Made by a program: the position numbers and the translations under genes
Shown: positions 20,888 through 30,666 of the stretch, one piece after another
Position numbering within the stretch: position 1 is the first letter of the stretch
Layout: each line of letters begins with the position of its first letter
Assembly: GCA_012960465.1 (NCBI GenBank)
Contig: DUBF01000098.1
Coordinates: 4,061 to 68,060, forward strand
Reading direction: 5' to 3'
Length of the DNA stretch: 64,000 nucleotides
Source: Rhodospirillales bacterium
GTDB taxonomy: Bacteria; Pseudomonadota; Alphaproteobacteria; Rhodospirillales; UBA2165
Notes under the pieces: model-generated
Seen by the model: only the letters and a program-made list of their open reading frames with translations
What the model was told of the DNA's origin: nothing
Database searches by the model: none

Positions 20888-21127
20888 ATACGTGAATATA
20901 GTCGGAAAGTCAGATTGACATATAGAGTGTGATCTACCTCAATATTGATAATCGGAAATACATTATATTTTCCATATGATAGTAACCAGTCATTTAATTT
21001 TCTAGACGGAGGCCAAATAATCAGTGTAAACACCTTCTTTACTAAATTTGAAGCAATCTAGGTATAGAAACATATAACTTTTTAAACTCAATTAATCCCA
21101 GTTGAAAAAGAATTTTGGAAAATAAAA

Positions 21128-22234
21128 ATGAATGACAAACCAGAGACACAACCCATTCGCACTAATTTTCAAAACCTTCCTTTTTGGAACCCGACAAAAA
21201 TCTACGATCATGAAGTTAATAAAAATATTCATCGTATGGATCTAAATGAATGCCCCTACCCACCATCGCCAAACGTAATCAAAGCTATCCAAAATGTTGC
21301 TCATACGCTTAACCGCTATCCCGATGGAACCTGTCCAGAGCTTACACCCCTAGTTGCAGAACGCTTAGACGTGCCCGAAGAAACAATCACCTGGGGTGGC
21401 GGTAGCACACAGTTGCTGACCAGTATTGCAGAAATATCTGTCGCACCTGGTCAAAACCTTGTAACTCCGCAATTAGTCTGGAAACGTTTCGAGGGTATTT
21501 ATAAAATTGTTGATGCTAATGTAACATCTGTGCCGAATAAATCCAATGGCGCCATTGACATAGAAGCGATGACGGATGCAATTGGTAATGATACTCGTTT
21601 ACTAATCTGCGTTACTCCCAATAATCCGACGGGCATGATGCTAACGGAACAAGAAATTCGTCATATAAGTGAAAATACTCCTGAAAATGTGCTACTCTTT
21701 ATGGACGAAGCTTACCACGAATTTGCTATTCACGCAGGCGGTCCAGACGCATTAGAAATTTTAAAAGATCGAAAAGGACCATGGGCTGTAACACGAACAT
21801 TTTCCAAAGCGTACGCCTTAGCAGGCGTTCGTCTCGGTTATGCGATCTGTAGCTCAGTAGAAATTGTAAACGCCATCCGCATGGTCGCCAGCACCTTCAG
21901 TCTTAATGGTATTGCTGAAGCGGCAGCGGTCGCCGCCTGGAATGAACCCGAGTATACCCAATTTATTTTAGACCAAAATGCTAAAGAACGGTCTCGCGTT
22001 GTAAATGGCCTTCAAGATATGGGCTATAATCCAATGGAGTCCGTGACTAATTTTGTCTCATGCGATATTAAGCATCCTGCAACAGACATCGTCAAAGCCA
22101 TGCGCGCGCGCAGCGTCAGAATTTCAACCGTCGGCGGAAATGAATTTGTAAATCACATTCGTCTTTCAATGGGAACACCAGAAGACACCGACGCATTTCT
22201 AGATAATCTTAAGAAAGTTCTGGATACTTTTTAG
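21128..22234 (+). CDS. Class I/II PLP-dependent aminotransferase, HisC-like
   Basis: LDLNE-like RMDLNECPYPPSPNVIKAI, VTPNNPTGMMLTEQEI, FMDEAYHEF, RTFSKAYALAGVRLGYAI. Confidence 0.9.
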   Translation: MNDKPETQPIRTNFQNLPFWNPTKIYDHEVNKNIHRMDLNECPYPPSPNVIKAIQNVAHTLNRYPDGTCPELTPLVAERLDVPEETITWGGGSTQLLTSIAEISVAPGQNLVTPQLVWKRFEGIYKIVDANVTSVPNKSNGAIDIEAMTDAIGNDTRLLICVTPNNPTGMMLTEQEIRHISENTPENVLLFMDEAYHEFAIHAGGPDALEILKDRKGPWAVTRTFSKAYALAGVRLGYAICSSVEIVNAIRMVASTFSLNGIAEAAAVAAWNEPEYTQFILDQNAKERSRVVNGLQDMGYNPMESVTNFVSCDIKHPATDIVKAMRARSVRISTVGGNEFVNHIRLSMGTPEDTDAFLDNLKKVLDTF

Positions 22235-22243
22235 AAAATAGAT

Positions 22244-22714
22244 TTAATTTTTATCCAGTTTTACCATCAAGGTATCTAGCTTTCTATGCAGTTCTTCAAG
22301 CTCGTTGGAGCCTAGCGCTGCAGAAATCTCTTGATATATTGCTTCAGAATTGGGCCCAACTTTGGAAATTAAATCACGCCCAATGGTGGTAATTGAGACG
22401 ATAGTTCGCCGATGGTCCTGCGTATCGAGACTTTTTCTTAGAAGCGACCTTTTCTCCATAGAGCGAATAATACGTGTAATACTCGGCTTCAATAAACAGC
22501 ACATGTCAGAAAGCTCACCCAAATCCTTCTTGCCATGATCAAACAAGGCGCGCAATACGCGCCATTGCTGGTCGGTTAGATTATGTGCCCTTAAATTAGG
22601 ACGAAATCGCTCCATAACAGTCTCTCTTGCACGCAAGAGAGCCATTGGCAACGAGCGTGAAAAATTGCGCAGATTTTCTCTCTCATTTAGCTCTCGGATT
22701 TGTGAACCCTTCAC
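22244..22714 (-). CDS. hpaR: MarR-family regulator, HpaR-like
   Basis: ALLRARETVMERFRPNLRAHNLTDQQWRVLRAL resembles HpaR (remembered ALLQAREAAMSYFRPIVKRHNLTEQQWRIVRIL); MarR wHTH with DHRRTIVSIT. Confidence 0.82.
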   Translation of the reverse strand: MKGSQIRELNERENLRNFSRSLPMALLRARETVMERFRPNLRAHNLTDQQWRVLRALFDHGKKDLGELSDMCCLLKPSITRIIRSMEKRSLLRKSLDTQDHRRTIVSITTIGRDLISKVGPNSEAIYQEISAALGSNELEELHRKLDTLMVKLDKN

Positions 22715-23580
22715 TAAATTACACTTTCATCAACAAACGTATTTTGGAGCTTTCCAACCTTGGGTACTTCAATTTCAAGGCTATCACCAGGCTTTAGCCA
22801 GACTGGAGGATCAAATCTCGCCCCTGCTCCTACCGGTGTGCCCGTTGCTATCAAATCTCCGGGCTTTAATTCGAAAAATGTAGATAGATAACTTAACAAA
22901 TATGGAAATTTAAAAATCATATTAGAAATTGAATCGGCTTGTCTAACCTCATTATTAACACGCGTTTGAATAGATAACTCATCCAAATCTCCAACCTCTT
23001 CAGTAGTTACCATCCATGGACCGACTGATCCACTAGAGACAAAATTCTTCCCTTGGGTAACATTAAATTTAGCGTGCCGCACCCAATCTCGGATAGTTCC
23101 CTCATTCATTATTGAAAGACCAGCTATGTGCTGCAAATAATTCTCTTTTTTTATGCGTCTACCGCCTTTACCAACTACCAGAACAATTTCGCCTTCATAA
23201 TCAAGTTGATCTGATTCAGGTGGGCGTAAAATATCTTGATTATGCCCGACAAAAGATCCTGGGGTACGTAAAAATACGCTTGGAAACTCTGGAGCATCCG
23301 AACCATCTTTATATTCATCATTACGATTGCTGTAATTTACGCCAATGCAGATTATTTTTTCGGGTGAAGGAACTGGAATTTGGAGAACAACATCATCCAT
23401 CAAAAAATCGGGCTCTTGACCCTTAATTTCCGAGTGTATTATATCAATTGCATTTGCCCGTAAAACATCAATCAACGCTGGAAATTCTGACCCTAAGCGG
23501 GTTCCCAAATCGATAATACCGGAATTAATCACTACGCCATAACTAGCTAGCCCATCTTTCTCAAAACTGGCAATTTTCAT
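22714..23580 (-). CDS. Fumarylacetoacetate hydrolase family protein (HpaG-like isomerase/decarboxylase candidate)
   Basis: IICIGVNYSNRNDEYKDG, LDYEGEIVLVVGKGGRRI, GDLIATGTPVGAG. Confidence 0.88.
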   Translation of the reverse strand: MKIASFEKDGLASYGVVINSGIIDLGTRLGSEFPALIDVLRANAIDIIHSEIKGQEPDFLMDDVVLQIPVPSPEKIICIGVNYSNRNDEYKDGSDAPEFPSVFLRTPGSFVGHNQDILRPPESDQLDYEGEIVLVVGKGGRRIKKENYLQHIAGLSIMNEGTIRDWVRHAKFNVTQGKNFVSSGSVGPWMVTTEEVGDLDELSIQTRVNNEVRQADSISNMIFKFPYLLSYLSTFFELKPGDLIATGTPVGAGARFDPPVWLKPGDSLEIEVPKVGKLQNTFVDESVI

Positions 23581-23607
23581 ATTTTTTCCCTTTCTCGCAA
23601 ATTTTAT

Positions 23608-24501
23608 TTATAACAGGCCCGCACGCTCAAGGACGCCATCCAGTCTTTTTTCAAGCTCTGGTTCAGCAGGCATCATGGGCAGTCGATGGTGGTTTTCTGG
23701 AATTATACCCAGTCTTTTCATCATATACTTAATGGGAATGGGATTAGTGTCATAAAAAACACTCTGATTAATCTCGAGTAAACGTTGGTGAATCTCTTTA
23801 CCCCGAGAAAGATCATTATCCCAAACCGCTTGGCACATTTCAGCAAGCAAATCAGGCCTAAGATTACCAACTGCATTCATTAAACCCACGGCTCCAATTG
23901 CCATTTCTGGAAAGCTAAGCTCCTCGAGGCCAACAAAGACCAAATAATCTGGAAAAGCATCAATACATTCCGAAACAAATGCAAGATCATTGACGGCGTG
24001 CTTCATACCTATAAAATTTGAAGATCGATCTTTTAGCTCTTTAACGGTTTCAAGCGTTATGGAGACCGCAGCGCGACCTGGGATATGGTATATCATCCAA
24101 GGTGTATCAATACCGTCCATTACATCAAGATAATACTGAACTAAACCACGCTGAGGGGGACTAATGTAATACGGCGTCACGATTAATAAAGCATCCACAC
24201 CCACCTCTGCTGCATAGCGCGTTAGCATTCTAGACTCTGCCAAAGACTGCGATCCAGTTGCTGCTATAATAGGTAGACGCCCATTATTCGTCGCAATTGC
24301 CGTATCTATTGTTTTGTTGCGTTCATCGGCCGTAAGTGTCGATGGTTCAGCCGTCGTTCCATTGACTAAAATACCGTGAGAGCCTTTACTAATCTGAAAT
24401 TCAACTAGACCAGCATAAGCCTCATAATCTAGTTGGTCATTTTTAAAAGGGGTGATGATAGGAGGAATAGATCCTTTTATTTTTGAAAGGTCATAGGTCA
24501 T
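23608..24501 (-). CDS. DapA / dihydrodipicolinate synthase family aldolase
   Basis: GSIPPIITPFKNDQLDYEAYAGLVEFQISKGSHGILVNGTTAEPSTLTADER; PYYISPPQRGLVQYYLDV; IYHIPGRAAVSI. Confidence 0.88.
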   Translation of the reverse strand: MTYDLSKIKGSIPPIITPFKNDQLDYEAYAGLVEFQISKGSHGILVNGTTAEPSTLTADERNKTIDTAIATNNGRLPIIAATGSQSLAESRMLTRYAAEVGVDALLIVTPYYISPPQRGLVQYYLDVMDGIDTPWMIYHIPGRAAVSITLETVKELKDRSSNFIGMKHAVNDLAFVSECIDAFPDYLVFVGLEELSFPEMAIGAVGLMNAVGNLRPDLLAEMCQAVWDNDLSRGKEIHQRLLEINQSVFYDTNPIPIKYMMKRLGIIPENHHRLPMMPAEPELEKRLDGVLERAGLL

Positions 24502-24642
24502 GATTTCCTCCTTGAAGTATTCCTGCTATTGACACCATATCTAATTTAGTTAACATGTTAATCAATAAATATCTGCTGTCAATTCAATTATAAGGGCCAA
24601 ATTAATTATGAACTGCAGAATATTTATAAATGGAGCTATAAA

Positions 24643-25038
24643 ATGCCGCACATCATCATTGAATATTCTGATAATATTGAAAAAAAAATAAAACTAGAAA
24701 CCCTAATAGAGAAAGTCCATGCAACGGCTATTGATACGGGGGTCTTTCCGCTTGGCGGGCTCCGCGTCCGCGCTGCAAAACGTGAACACTATAAAATCGC
24801 CGATGGCCATCCAGATAATGGTTTCATACATATTGAGCTTAAAATTGGACCAGGTCGAGACAAGAAAACTAAAATATCAGCACTAAAACAGATTTTCGCT
24901 TCAGTCGAAGCATATCTAAAACCAGTCCATGAGAATGGCCCACTCGCAATGTCAGCGGAGCTCAATGAATTTGATTCAGAACTCCGTATTAACCAGAATA
25001 ATATGCATAAGTATGTTGAGGAGCGGACAAATGCTTGA
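24643..25038 (+). CDS. hpaF: 5-carboxymethyl-2-hydroxymuconate Delta-isomerase-like (HpaF/CHMI)
   Basis: MPHIIIEYSDN start (catalytic Pro2), GGLRVRAAKREHYKIADGHPDNGFIHIELKIGPGRD. Confidence 0.85.
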   Translation: MPHIIIEYSDNIEKKIKLETLIEKVHATAIDTGVFPLGGLRVRAAKREHYKIADGHPDNGFIHIELKIGPGRDKKTKISALKQIFASVEAYLKPVHENGPLAMSAELNEFDSELRINQNNMHKYVEERTNA

Positions 25039-26569
25039 CGACCTTAATATCTCAAAAGATTTAGAAAAAAATATTAATGCTGCTAAAGATTATTTACAGC
25101 AGTTCAAGACTGGTACGATGGGGCACTTTATTAATGGCAAGAGAGCCAACGGTCAGTCAGATCAAATTTTTAAAAATACTTCTCCCGTAGATAGTAGCGT
25201 TTTAAATGAAGTTTACAGCGGTAGTACAAACGATATCAACGAGGCGACTAAAGCCGCATTGATCGCATTTCCAGCATGGAGGGATATGAGTGGAAACAAA
25301 CGTCGTAAAATTCTCCATGACGTTGCTAACAAAATAGTTGAGCGAGCCGAGGAAATTGCCTTTGTCGAATGTATGGATACCGGACAACCACTACGTTTTA
25401 TGAGTAAGGCAGCGCTTAGAGGTGCAGAAAATTATCGTTTTTTTGCCGATAAGGCTGCAGAGGCTACAAGCGGCCATTCAATGCCCGCCCTGGATCATAT
25501 AAACTATTCAATTCGTCAACCGATAGGACCCGTTGGTATCATTACGCCGTGGAACACTCCCTTTATGCTTTCAACCTGGAAAATTGCCCCAGCGCTAGCG
25601 GCGGGCTGTACCGTAGTTCATAAACCAGCTGAGTGGAGCCCTTTAACAGCTATGCTGCTGACCGAAATAATGCACGATGCGGGTATCCCGGAAGGTGTTA
25701 TAAATCTCATAAATGGGAATGGTGAGACGACGGGCAAGGCATTAACCGAGCATCCTGATATTAAAGCGATCGCTTTCGTCGGCGAATCAAAAACGGGAAG
25801 TATGATAATGCGCCAAGGATCCGAAACATTAAAAAGAGTACATTTTGAACTTGGGGGTAAAAATCCCGTAATTGTTTTTGATGACGCCAATCTTGAGCGA
25901 GCTTTAGATGCGGTTATTTTTATGATTTATAGCCTGAATGGTGAACGCTGCACGTCTTCAAGCAGGTTGCTTATCCAAGAATCTATACACGACGAATTTG
26001 TTGATAAGCTGTCAGAGCGTATATTAAAACTAAAGGTTGGTCATCCACTTGATCCGACAACCGAAGTTGGTCCTCTCATACACCAACAACATTTTGACAA
26101 AGTGTGCAGCTATTGGGATGTTGCTAAAAAAGATGGTGCGGAAATAAAAGTAGGAGGACATATAACAAAAGCCATAAGTGGTGGCTTGTTTGTTGAACCA
26201 ACGTTATTCACCAATGCAAAAAATACTATGCGTATTGCACAAGAAGAAATCTTTGGACCTGTTCTCACTGCCATACCCTTCAACACGGAAGAAAATGCGA
26301 TAGAGATTGCAAATGACGTTAAATACGGCCTAGCTGGTTATGTTTGGACCGGCGATGTTGGCAGAGCCCACAGGCTTGGGCGCTATTTAGATGCCGGAAT
26401 GATCTGGATAAACTCAGAGAACAATCGACACCTCCCAGCTCCTTTTGGTGGAATGAAATCAAGCGGTATGGGCCGCGATGGTGGAGATTATAGTTTTGAA
26501 TTCTACATGGAAACTAAGAATATCTGTGTAGCCTTAGATAATCACAAAGTTCCATCGTTGGGAGTATAA
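25031..26569 (+). CDS. Aldehyde dehydrogenase, HpaE-like (5-carboxymethyl-2-hydroxymuconate semialdehyde dehydrogenase candidate)
   Basis: GIITPWNTPFMLSTWKIAPALAAGCTVVHKPAEWSPLTA, FELGGKNPVIVFDDANLERALDA, NGERCTSSSRLLIQ. Start at MLDDLNISK (25031), overlapping hpaF stop by 8 bp. Confidence 0.88.
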   Translation: MLDDLNISKDLEKNINAAKDYLQQFKTGTMGHFINGKRANGQSDQIFKNTSPVDSSVLNEVYSGSTNDINEATKAALIAFPAWRDMSGNKRRKILHDVANKIVERAEEIAFVECMDTGQPLRFMSKAALRGAENYRFFADKAAEATSGHSMPALDHINYSIRQPIGPVGIITPWNTPFMLSTWKIAPALAAGCTVVHKPAEWSPLTAMLLTEIMHDAGIPEGVINLINGNGETTGKALTEHPDIKAIAFVGESKTGSMIMRQGSETLKRVHFELGGKNPVIVFDDANLERALDAVIFMIYSLNGERCTSSSRLLIQESIHDEFVDKLSERILKLKVGHPLDPTTEVGPLIHQQHFDKVCSYWDVAKKDGAEIKVGGHITKAISGGLFVEPTLFTNAKNTMRIAQEEIFGPVLTAIPFNTEENAIEIANDVKYGLAGYVWTGDVGRAHRLGRYLDAGMIWINSENNRHLPAPFGGMKSSGMGRDGGDYSFEFYMETKNICVALDNHKVPSLGV

Positions 26570-26609
26570 GAAATTTAAGATGAGTCTCTATTATGTTTAA
26601 AACTAATCT

Positions 26610-26832
26610 ATGAATAAAATCGCGATCCAAATACCAGTAAACGCTTCAAAGAAAATCTCGAAGAGTTAATTACAAATTATGATTTGACGGAGGAAGAATT
26701 GACTGCCGCCTGCCAACCACAGATATCAAACCGCTGTATGGTTTAGGTGTTAATGGGCAAATACTAATGATTATGCCGGCTTATGGAAAATGCCATAGGA
26801 CAATTATATACAAGCTATGCAAGATGGAATAA
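26610..26832 (+). pseudogene. Frameshifted LigA-like extradiol dioxygenase small subunit remnant
   Basis: Conceptual reading with two single-base corrections: MNK(shift)NRDPNTSKRFKENLEELITNYDLTEEELTAACQ(shift)TTDIKPLYGLGVNGQILMIMPAYGK; resembles LigA-type ..RF..dpea.l..y.Lt.eE..al...D...LY.LGv...lL... and directly precedes ligB-like gene. Confidence 0.6.
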
Positions 26833-26887
26833 AAGAGCACAAACCACTAAGAAGCGGTCTCTATGCACAAAAAGGGGTGATTATTTA

Positions 26888-27709
26888 ATGACATTAGTAT
26901 TTGCAGGAGCCTGCTCTCATGCACCCGGAATTACTGGCCGCGCTGAACGCGGCGATCCTATACAACGCGAAAACCTGCTTAAGAATTTTGACCGCATGAG
27001 ACAAGAAATAGAAGGAGCGGGTACAGAAGCTTTAGTTGTTGTTGCTGCTGAGCATTTTGCAAATTTTTTTATGAATAACATGCCTGCATATTGTGTCGGC
27101 ATGGCGGACTATTACGAAGGTCCGATAGAAGACGAAGAGTGGCTTGCAATTAGGCGTGTTCGGGTGCCTGGCAATTCAGAATTATCAGAACGTTTAATTA
27201 AAGTTATTATGAATGACATAGACGTTGCCTATTCTCAAGAGTGGAAATTTGACCATGGCATCAGTGTTCCGCTTAATTTTTTAACACCTGACTATGGAAT
27301 TGAAATCGTGCCTGTAAATATAAACTGTCAGGGTCCCCCCCTTACGCCACTTGGCCGAGCTTATAAATTTGGTCAGGCCCTTCGTAAAGCATGCGATTCA
27401 GTGCCTGAAAAAATTGCGATAGTTGGTACTGGCGGTATTTCCCATTGGCCATGCACGCCTGATTCTGGGAAAATAAATGAGGATTTTGATCGCGAATTCC
27501 TAGATTGTTTTATAAAAAACGATAAAGAGCGCATGTTATCCTTCACAGATAAGTATACATACGAGAATGGGGGTCAAGGAGCATTCGAAATTCGCACATT
27601 TATAGCGATTGCAGGAGCCTGTGAAGGGGCTAAAGGAAATTTGTGGTGTTACGAGCCAATCCCAAATTATGCGGTTGGCTGCACTGTAGCTAAAATGGAA
27701 ATTAAATGA
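26888..27709 (+). CDS. Class III extradiol ring-cleavage dioxygenase, LigB-like catalytic subunit
   Basis: LVFAGACSHAPGI, VVVAAEHFANFF, FDHGISVPLNFL, IVGTGGISHWPCTPDSGKINEDFDREFL: LigB family metal/active-site motifs. Start at 26888 after AGGGGTGA. Confidence 0.85.
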   Translation: MTLVFAGACSHAPGITGRAERGDPIQRENLLKNFDRMRQEIEGAGTEALVVVAAEHFANFFMNNMPAYCVGMADYYEGPIEDEEWLAIRRVRVPGNSELSERLIKVIMNDIDVAYSQEWKFDHGISVPLNFLTPDYGIEIVPVNINCQGPPLTPLGRAYKFGQALRKACDSVPEKIAIVGTGGISHWPCTPDSGKINEDFDREFLDCFIKNDKERMLSFTDKYTYENGGQGAFEIRTFIAIAGACEGAKGNLWCYEPIPNYAVGCTVAKMEIK

Positions 27710-28461
27710 AAATGGAAAAAGAACTCATTGGACGCACTGCGTTTATTACGGGAGGTAGTAATGGAATTGGTGCGGCAACCGCTCGCATGTTAGCCGTCGC
27801 TGGCGCCCAAGTTATCATTGGCTATAATAGGGGCGTTGAACGTGCTAATTTGCTGTTAAAAGAATTACCCGGTGAGGGACACTCAGTTCAACAGTTAACT
27901 TTAGAAAATAGCAGTTCCGTGAAAAAAGCTGCAAATAAAATAAAATTAAACCATTCAAAGCTCGATATTCTAATAAATTCAGCCGGTTTCACAAAACCAA
28001 TCCCCCATAATGATTTAGATGCTCTTGACGATGACTTAATGGATAAAATGCTTATCGCTAATGTACGCGGACCGTTCGCAGTGATTAGAGAACTGCGGCC
28101 CCTCCTTAAAGTTGCCGGTGATAGCGTCATAGTTAATCTTTCATCAGTATCTGGTTTTAAAGGTACCGGTAGCAGCATAGCCTATGTCGCGTGCAAAGCT
28201 GCAATTGATACTATGAGCCTTGCGCTAGCGCGTGTGTTAGGCCCAGAAATTCGGGTAAATTGCGTATCGCCAGGTGCCGTGGCAACCGACTTTGTTGAGG
28301 GAAGAGATCGTGCGAAACTAAAAAAACTCTCAGAAAATTCCCCCTTGCAAAAAGTTGTTGAACCCGAAGACGTGGCCCTAGCTATCATGGCCTATATTAC
28401 CCACCTAAAACACTCGACAGGGGCTCGAATGGTCGTAGATAGCGGTAATTTTTTGAAATAA
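27706..28461 (+). CDS. Short-chain dehydrogenase/reductase
   Basis: AFITGGSNGIGAATARML, NSAGFTKPI, SSVSGFKG..SIAYVACKAA, VNCVSPGAVATDF; ATGA overlap with upstream dioxygenase gene. Confidence 0.93.
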   Translation: MKMEKELIGRTAFITGGSNGIGAATARMLAVAGAQVIIGYNRGVERANLLLKELPGEGHSVQQLTLENSSSVKKAANKIKLNHSKLDILINSAGFTKPIPHNDLDALDDDLMDKMLIANVRGPFAVIRELRPLLKVAGDSVIVNLSSVSGFKGTGSSIAYVACKAAIDTMSLALARVLGPEIRVNCVSPGAVATDFVEGRDRAKLKKLSENSPLQKVVEPEDVALAIMAYITHLKHSTGARMVVDSGNFLK

Positions 28462-28533
28462 TTCCTTGGGGAGATTAATGCCATCTGCGTAAGGTTAATG
28501 CTACAAATTAAAAATATTTCATTGCAATAAAAT

Positions 28534-29490
28534 TTATTTTGTTCTACTACCTCTTTCAGGGGTAGCTCGCGTAATTGCAAAAACACCCAACATGATAATT
28601 CCAAATGCAATAAAGTGAAATAACTCTAAACGCTCTCCTAAAAAAATAATCGCCATAATGGTAATCATGATAAGTCGAAGATGAATAGTGCCGCTGGCTT
28701 TATTCGCTCCTAATTTGAGATTAGCATAATTCCAAAGACCAACAGCAGCCACAGCAACCATAATCCCCGCCCATAAAACAGAGATAACAGTTACGTTATT
28801 TAAATCCATTGGTTGGGAGTATAAAAATTCCCATACATAGAACGGCAACAGTAAAATTATGCCTAAAAACTGTATCACATTTAATGTTAGAATAGCTGGG
28901 ACAGATGAAGGTAATTTTTTTAACAGTACAGCATACAAAGAAAACCCAATAACAGATACAACCATCCAAATATCTCCGGGATTTGGTCTTAGGGTAATTA
29001 ACGCTGCAAAGTCACCCCTTGAGATAATATAGAGGATTCCAACAACAGCTATTCCCGCGCCGGCAATTTGTCCTTTTGTCACAAATTCACGATAAAGAAT
29101 CCAAGATAATGCGAAAGTAACAGCGGGCTGAACTGAGGATACTATAGCAGCGTTTATCGCTGTTGTATAATTTAGAGCAATATAAATAGTAGTATTGCCA
29201 AGAACAATTAGACAGAAGGATATGCCTAAATAAATCCGCCATTCCTGGATAATTATCGGTCCAAATTTTCTTATATATTTAATTGTAAATGGTAGAACAA
29301 CGAGTGTTGCTATGATCCAACGCCAGAATGATAAACCAATGGGCGGAACTGCTCCTTCAATTAAACGTCCCATTATTTGATTGCTACCAAATAAAGCTTG
29401 TGAAACCAATAGCAGGGCTATAGTCCACACCAAAACTCCGCCGGTTAATTCTTTTTTTCTTAGAGAGTTTGGGCTCTCGATATTAACCAT
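28534..29490 (-). CDS. EamA/DMT-family transporter
   Basis: About 10 TM segments, two EamA-like repeats; FIAFGIIMLGVFAIT C-terminal. Confidence 0.85.
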   Translation of the reverse strand: MVNIESPNSLRKKELTGGVLVWTIALLLVSQALFGSNQIMGRLIEGAVPPIGLSFWRWIIATLVVLPFTIKYIRKFGPIIIQEWRIYLGISFCLIVLGNTTIYIALNYTTAINAAIVSSVQPAVTFALSWILYREFVTKGQIAGAGIAVVGILYIISRGDFAALITLRPNPGDIWMVVSVIGFSLYAVLLKKLPSSVPAILTLNVIQFLGIILLLPFYVWEFLYSQPMDLNNVTVISVLWAGIMVAVAAVGLWNYANLKLGANKASGTIHLRLIMITIMAIIFLGERLELFHFIAFGIIMLGVFAITRATPERGSRTK

Positions 29491-29585
29491 TATGGATCTC
29501 GCCTTATTTAAGCGACGGAAAGTTCAAAATATTAAGTACTATCGGAAAAGTTAGAACCTAGCCTATACCTATATGAATAAATTTT

Positions 29586-30566
29586 TTAAATTGCTTTCAT
29601 TAAATAAATACAGAAAAAATTTTCTACATCGCTCCAGCTCTTTAGCAAGCCAAATCCTGATTTTTTAGCTAATTCAGCAAATTCTTTTGTTGAATATTTA
29701 TAAGAATTCTCAGTGTGTATACTTTCTCCTTTTTCAAAAGAAAAATCTACATCATCAATTCGAATCATTTGCTGAATATCACTAACAAGATGCATTTCAA
29801 CTCGTCCAAGAACTTCATTATAAAAAGCATTATGAGAAAAATTTGAGATATTTAACTCAGCATCCAATTCATTCTTCATCCTATGTAAGAGATTACAATT
29901 AAAATCAGCTGTAAAACCCGCTGCGTCATTATAAGCTCGATCAAGGATCTTAATATCTTTTTTCAAATCAACGCCAACTAAAAAAAAGCCCTCATCACCA
30001 ACCATATGCCGAACATATTTCATGAATTGACCAGCCTCGCTGGGAATTTGATTACCGATAGTCGAACCAGGGAAAAAAGCAAGCCGCTTGGAAGATTTTA
30101 AAGAAGCCTTTTCTGGCCAATCAATAGGCTCCAGAAAATCTGCGCAAATTGCTCCAACAGAAATATTTAAATAATCTGAAGCTATTTCTTTTGCCGTCGC
30201 AATTAAATGTGATTTTGAAATATCTATTGCAATATAATGGGATGGGTCAGGTAAGGCCGACAAAAGTGCTTTGATCTTTATACTCGATCCACATCCATAT
30301 TCCACGACAACTGAGCCTGGCTCAACAACAGAATAGATTTCTTTTTTAATATCATTAAGTATGGCGATCTCGGTTCGGGTTACATAATACTCTGGAGCTT
30401 CACAAATCTTATCGAAAATCTTCGAGCCTTTTTCATCATAAAAGAATTTTGGTGATATAGATTTTTGCGGCAACGACAAACCCCGCAAAACTGCCTCATG
30501 AAAGTCCTCTTTTTTAGGTTGAAGATCAACAAAATAGTCAAGGTCTGCAATGCCTTCTTCATTCAT
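29586..30566 (-). CDS. egtD: EgtD-like L-histidine N-alpha-methyltransferase (SAM-dependent, DUF2260-type)
   Basis: LSLPQKSISPKFFYDEKGSKIFDKICEAPEYYVTRTEIAIL, VEYGCGSSIKIKALL, LAFFPGSTIGN, VGVDLKKD...AYNDAAGFTADFNCNLL. Confidence 0.9.
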   Translation of the reverse strand: MNEEGIADLDYFVDLQPKKEDFHEAVLRGLSLPQKSISPKFFYDEKGSKIFDKICEAPEYYVTRTEIAILNDIKKEIYSVVEPGSVVVEYGCGSSIKIKALLSALPDPSHYIAIDISKSHLIATAKEIASDYLNISVGAICADFLEPIDWPEKASLKSSKRLAFFPGSTIGNQIPSEAGQFMKYVRHMVGDEGFFLVGVDLKKDIKILDRAYNDAAGFTADFNCNLLHRMKNELDAELNISNFSHNAFYNEVLGRVEMHLVSDIQQMIRIDDVDFSFEKGESIHTENSYKYSTKEFAELAKKSGFGLLKSWSDVENFFCIYLMKAI

Positions 30567-30666
30567 AAAAATAATACTCCAAACCTAAAAAATTATTCTA
30601 TATAAATTCCTTGCTTACACCTTGATGTCAAGCGAGGTTCCTAAAGATCAAATAATGCTTATAGAT

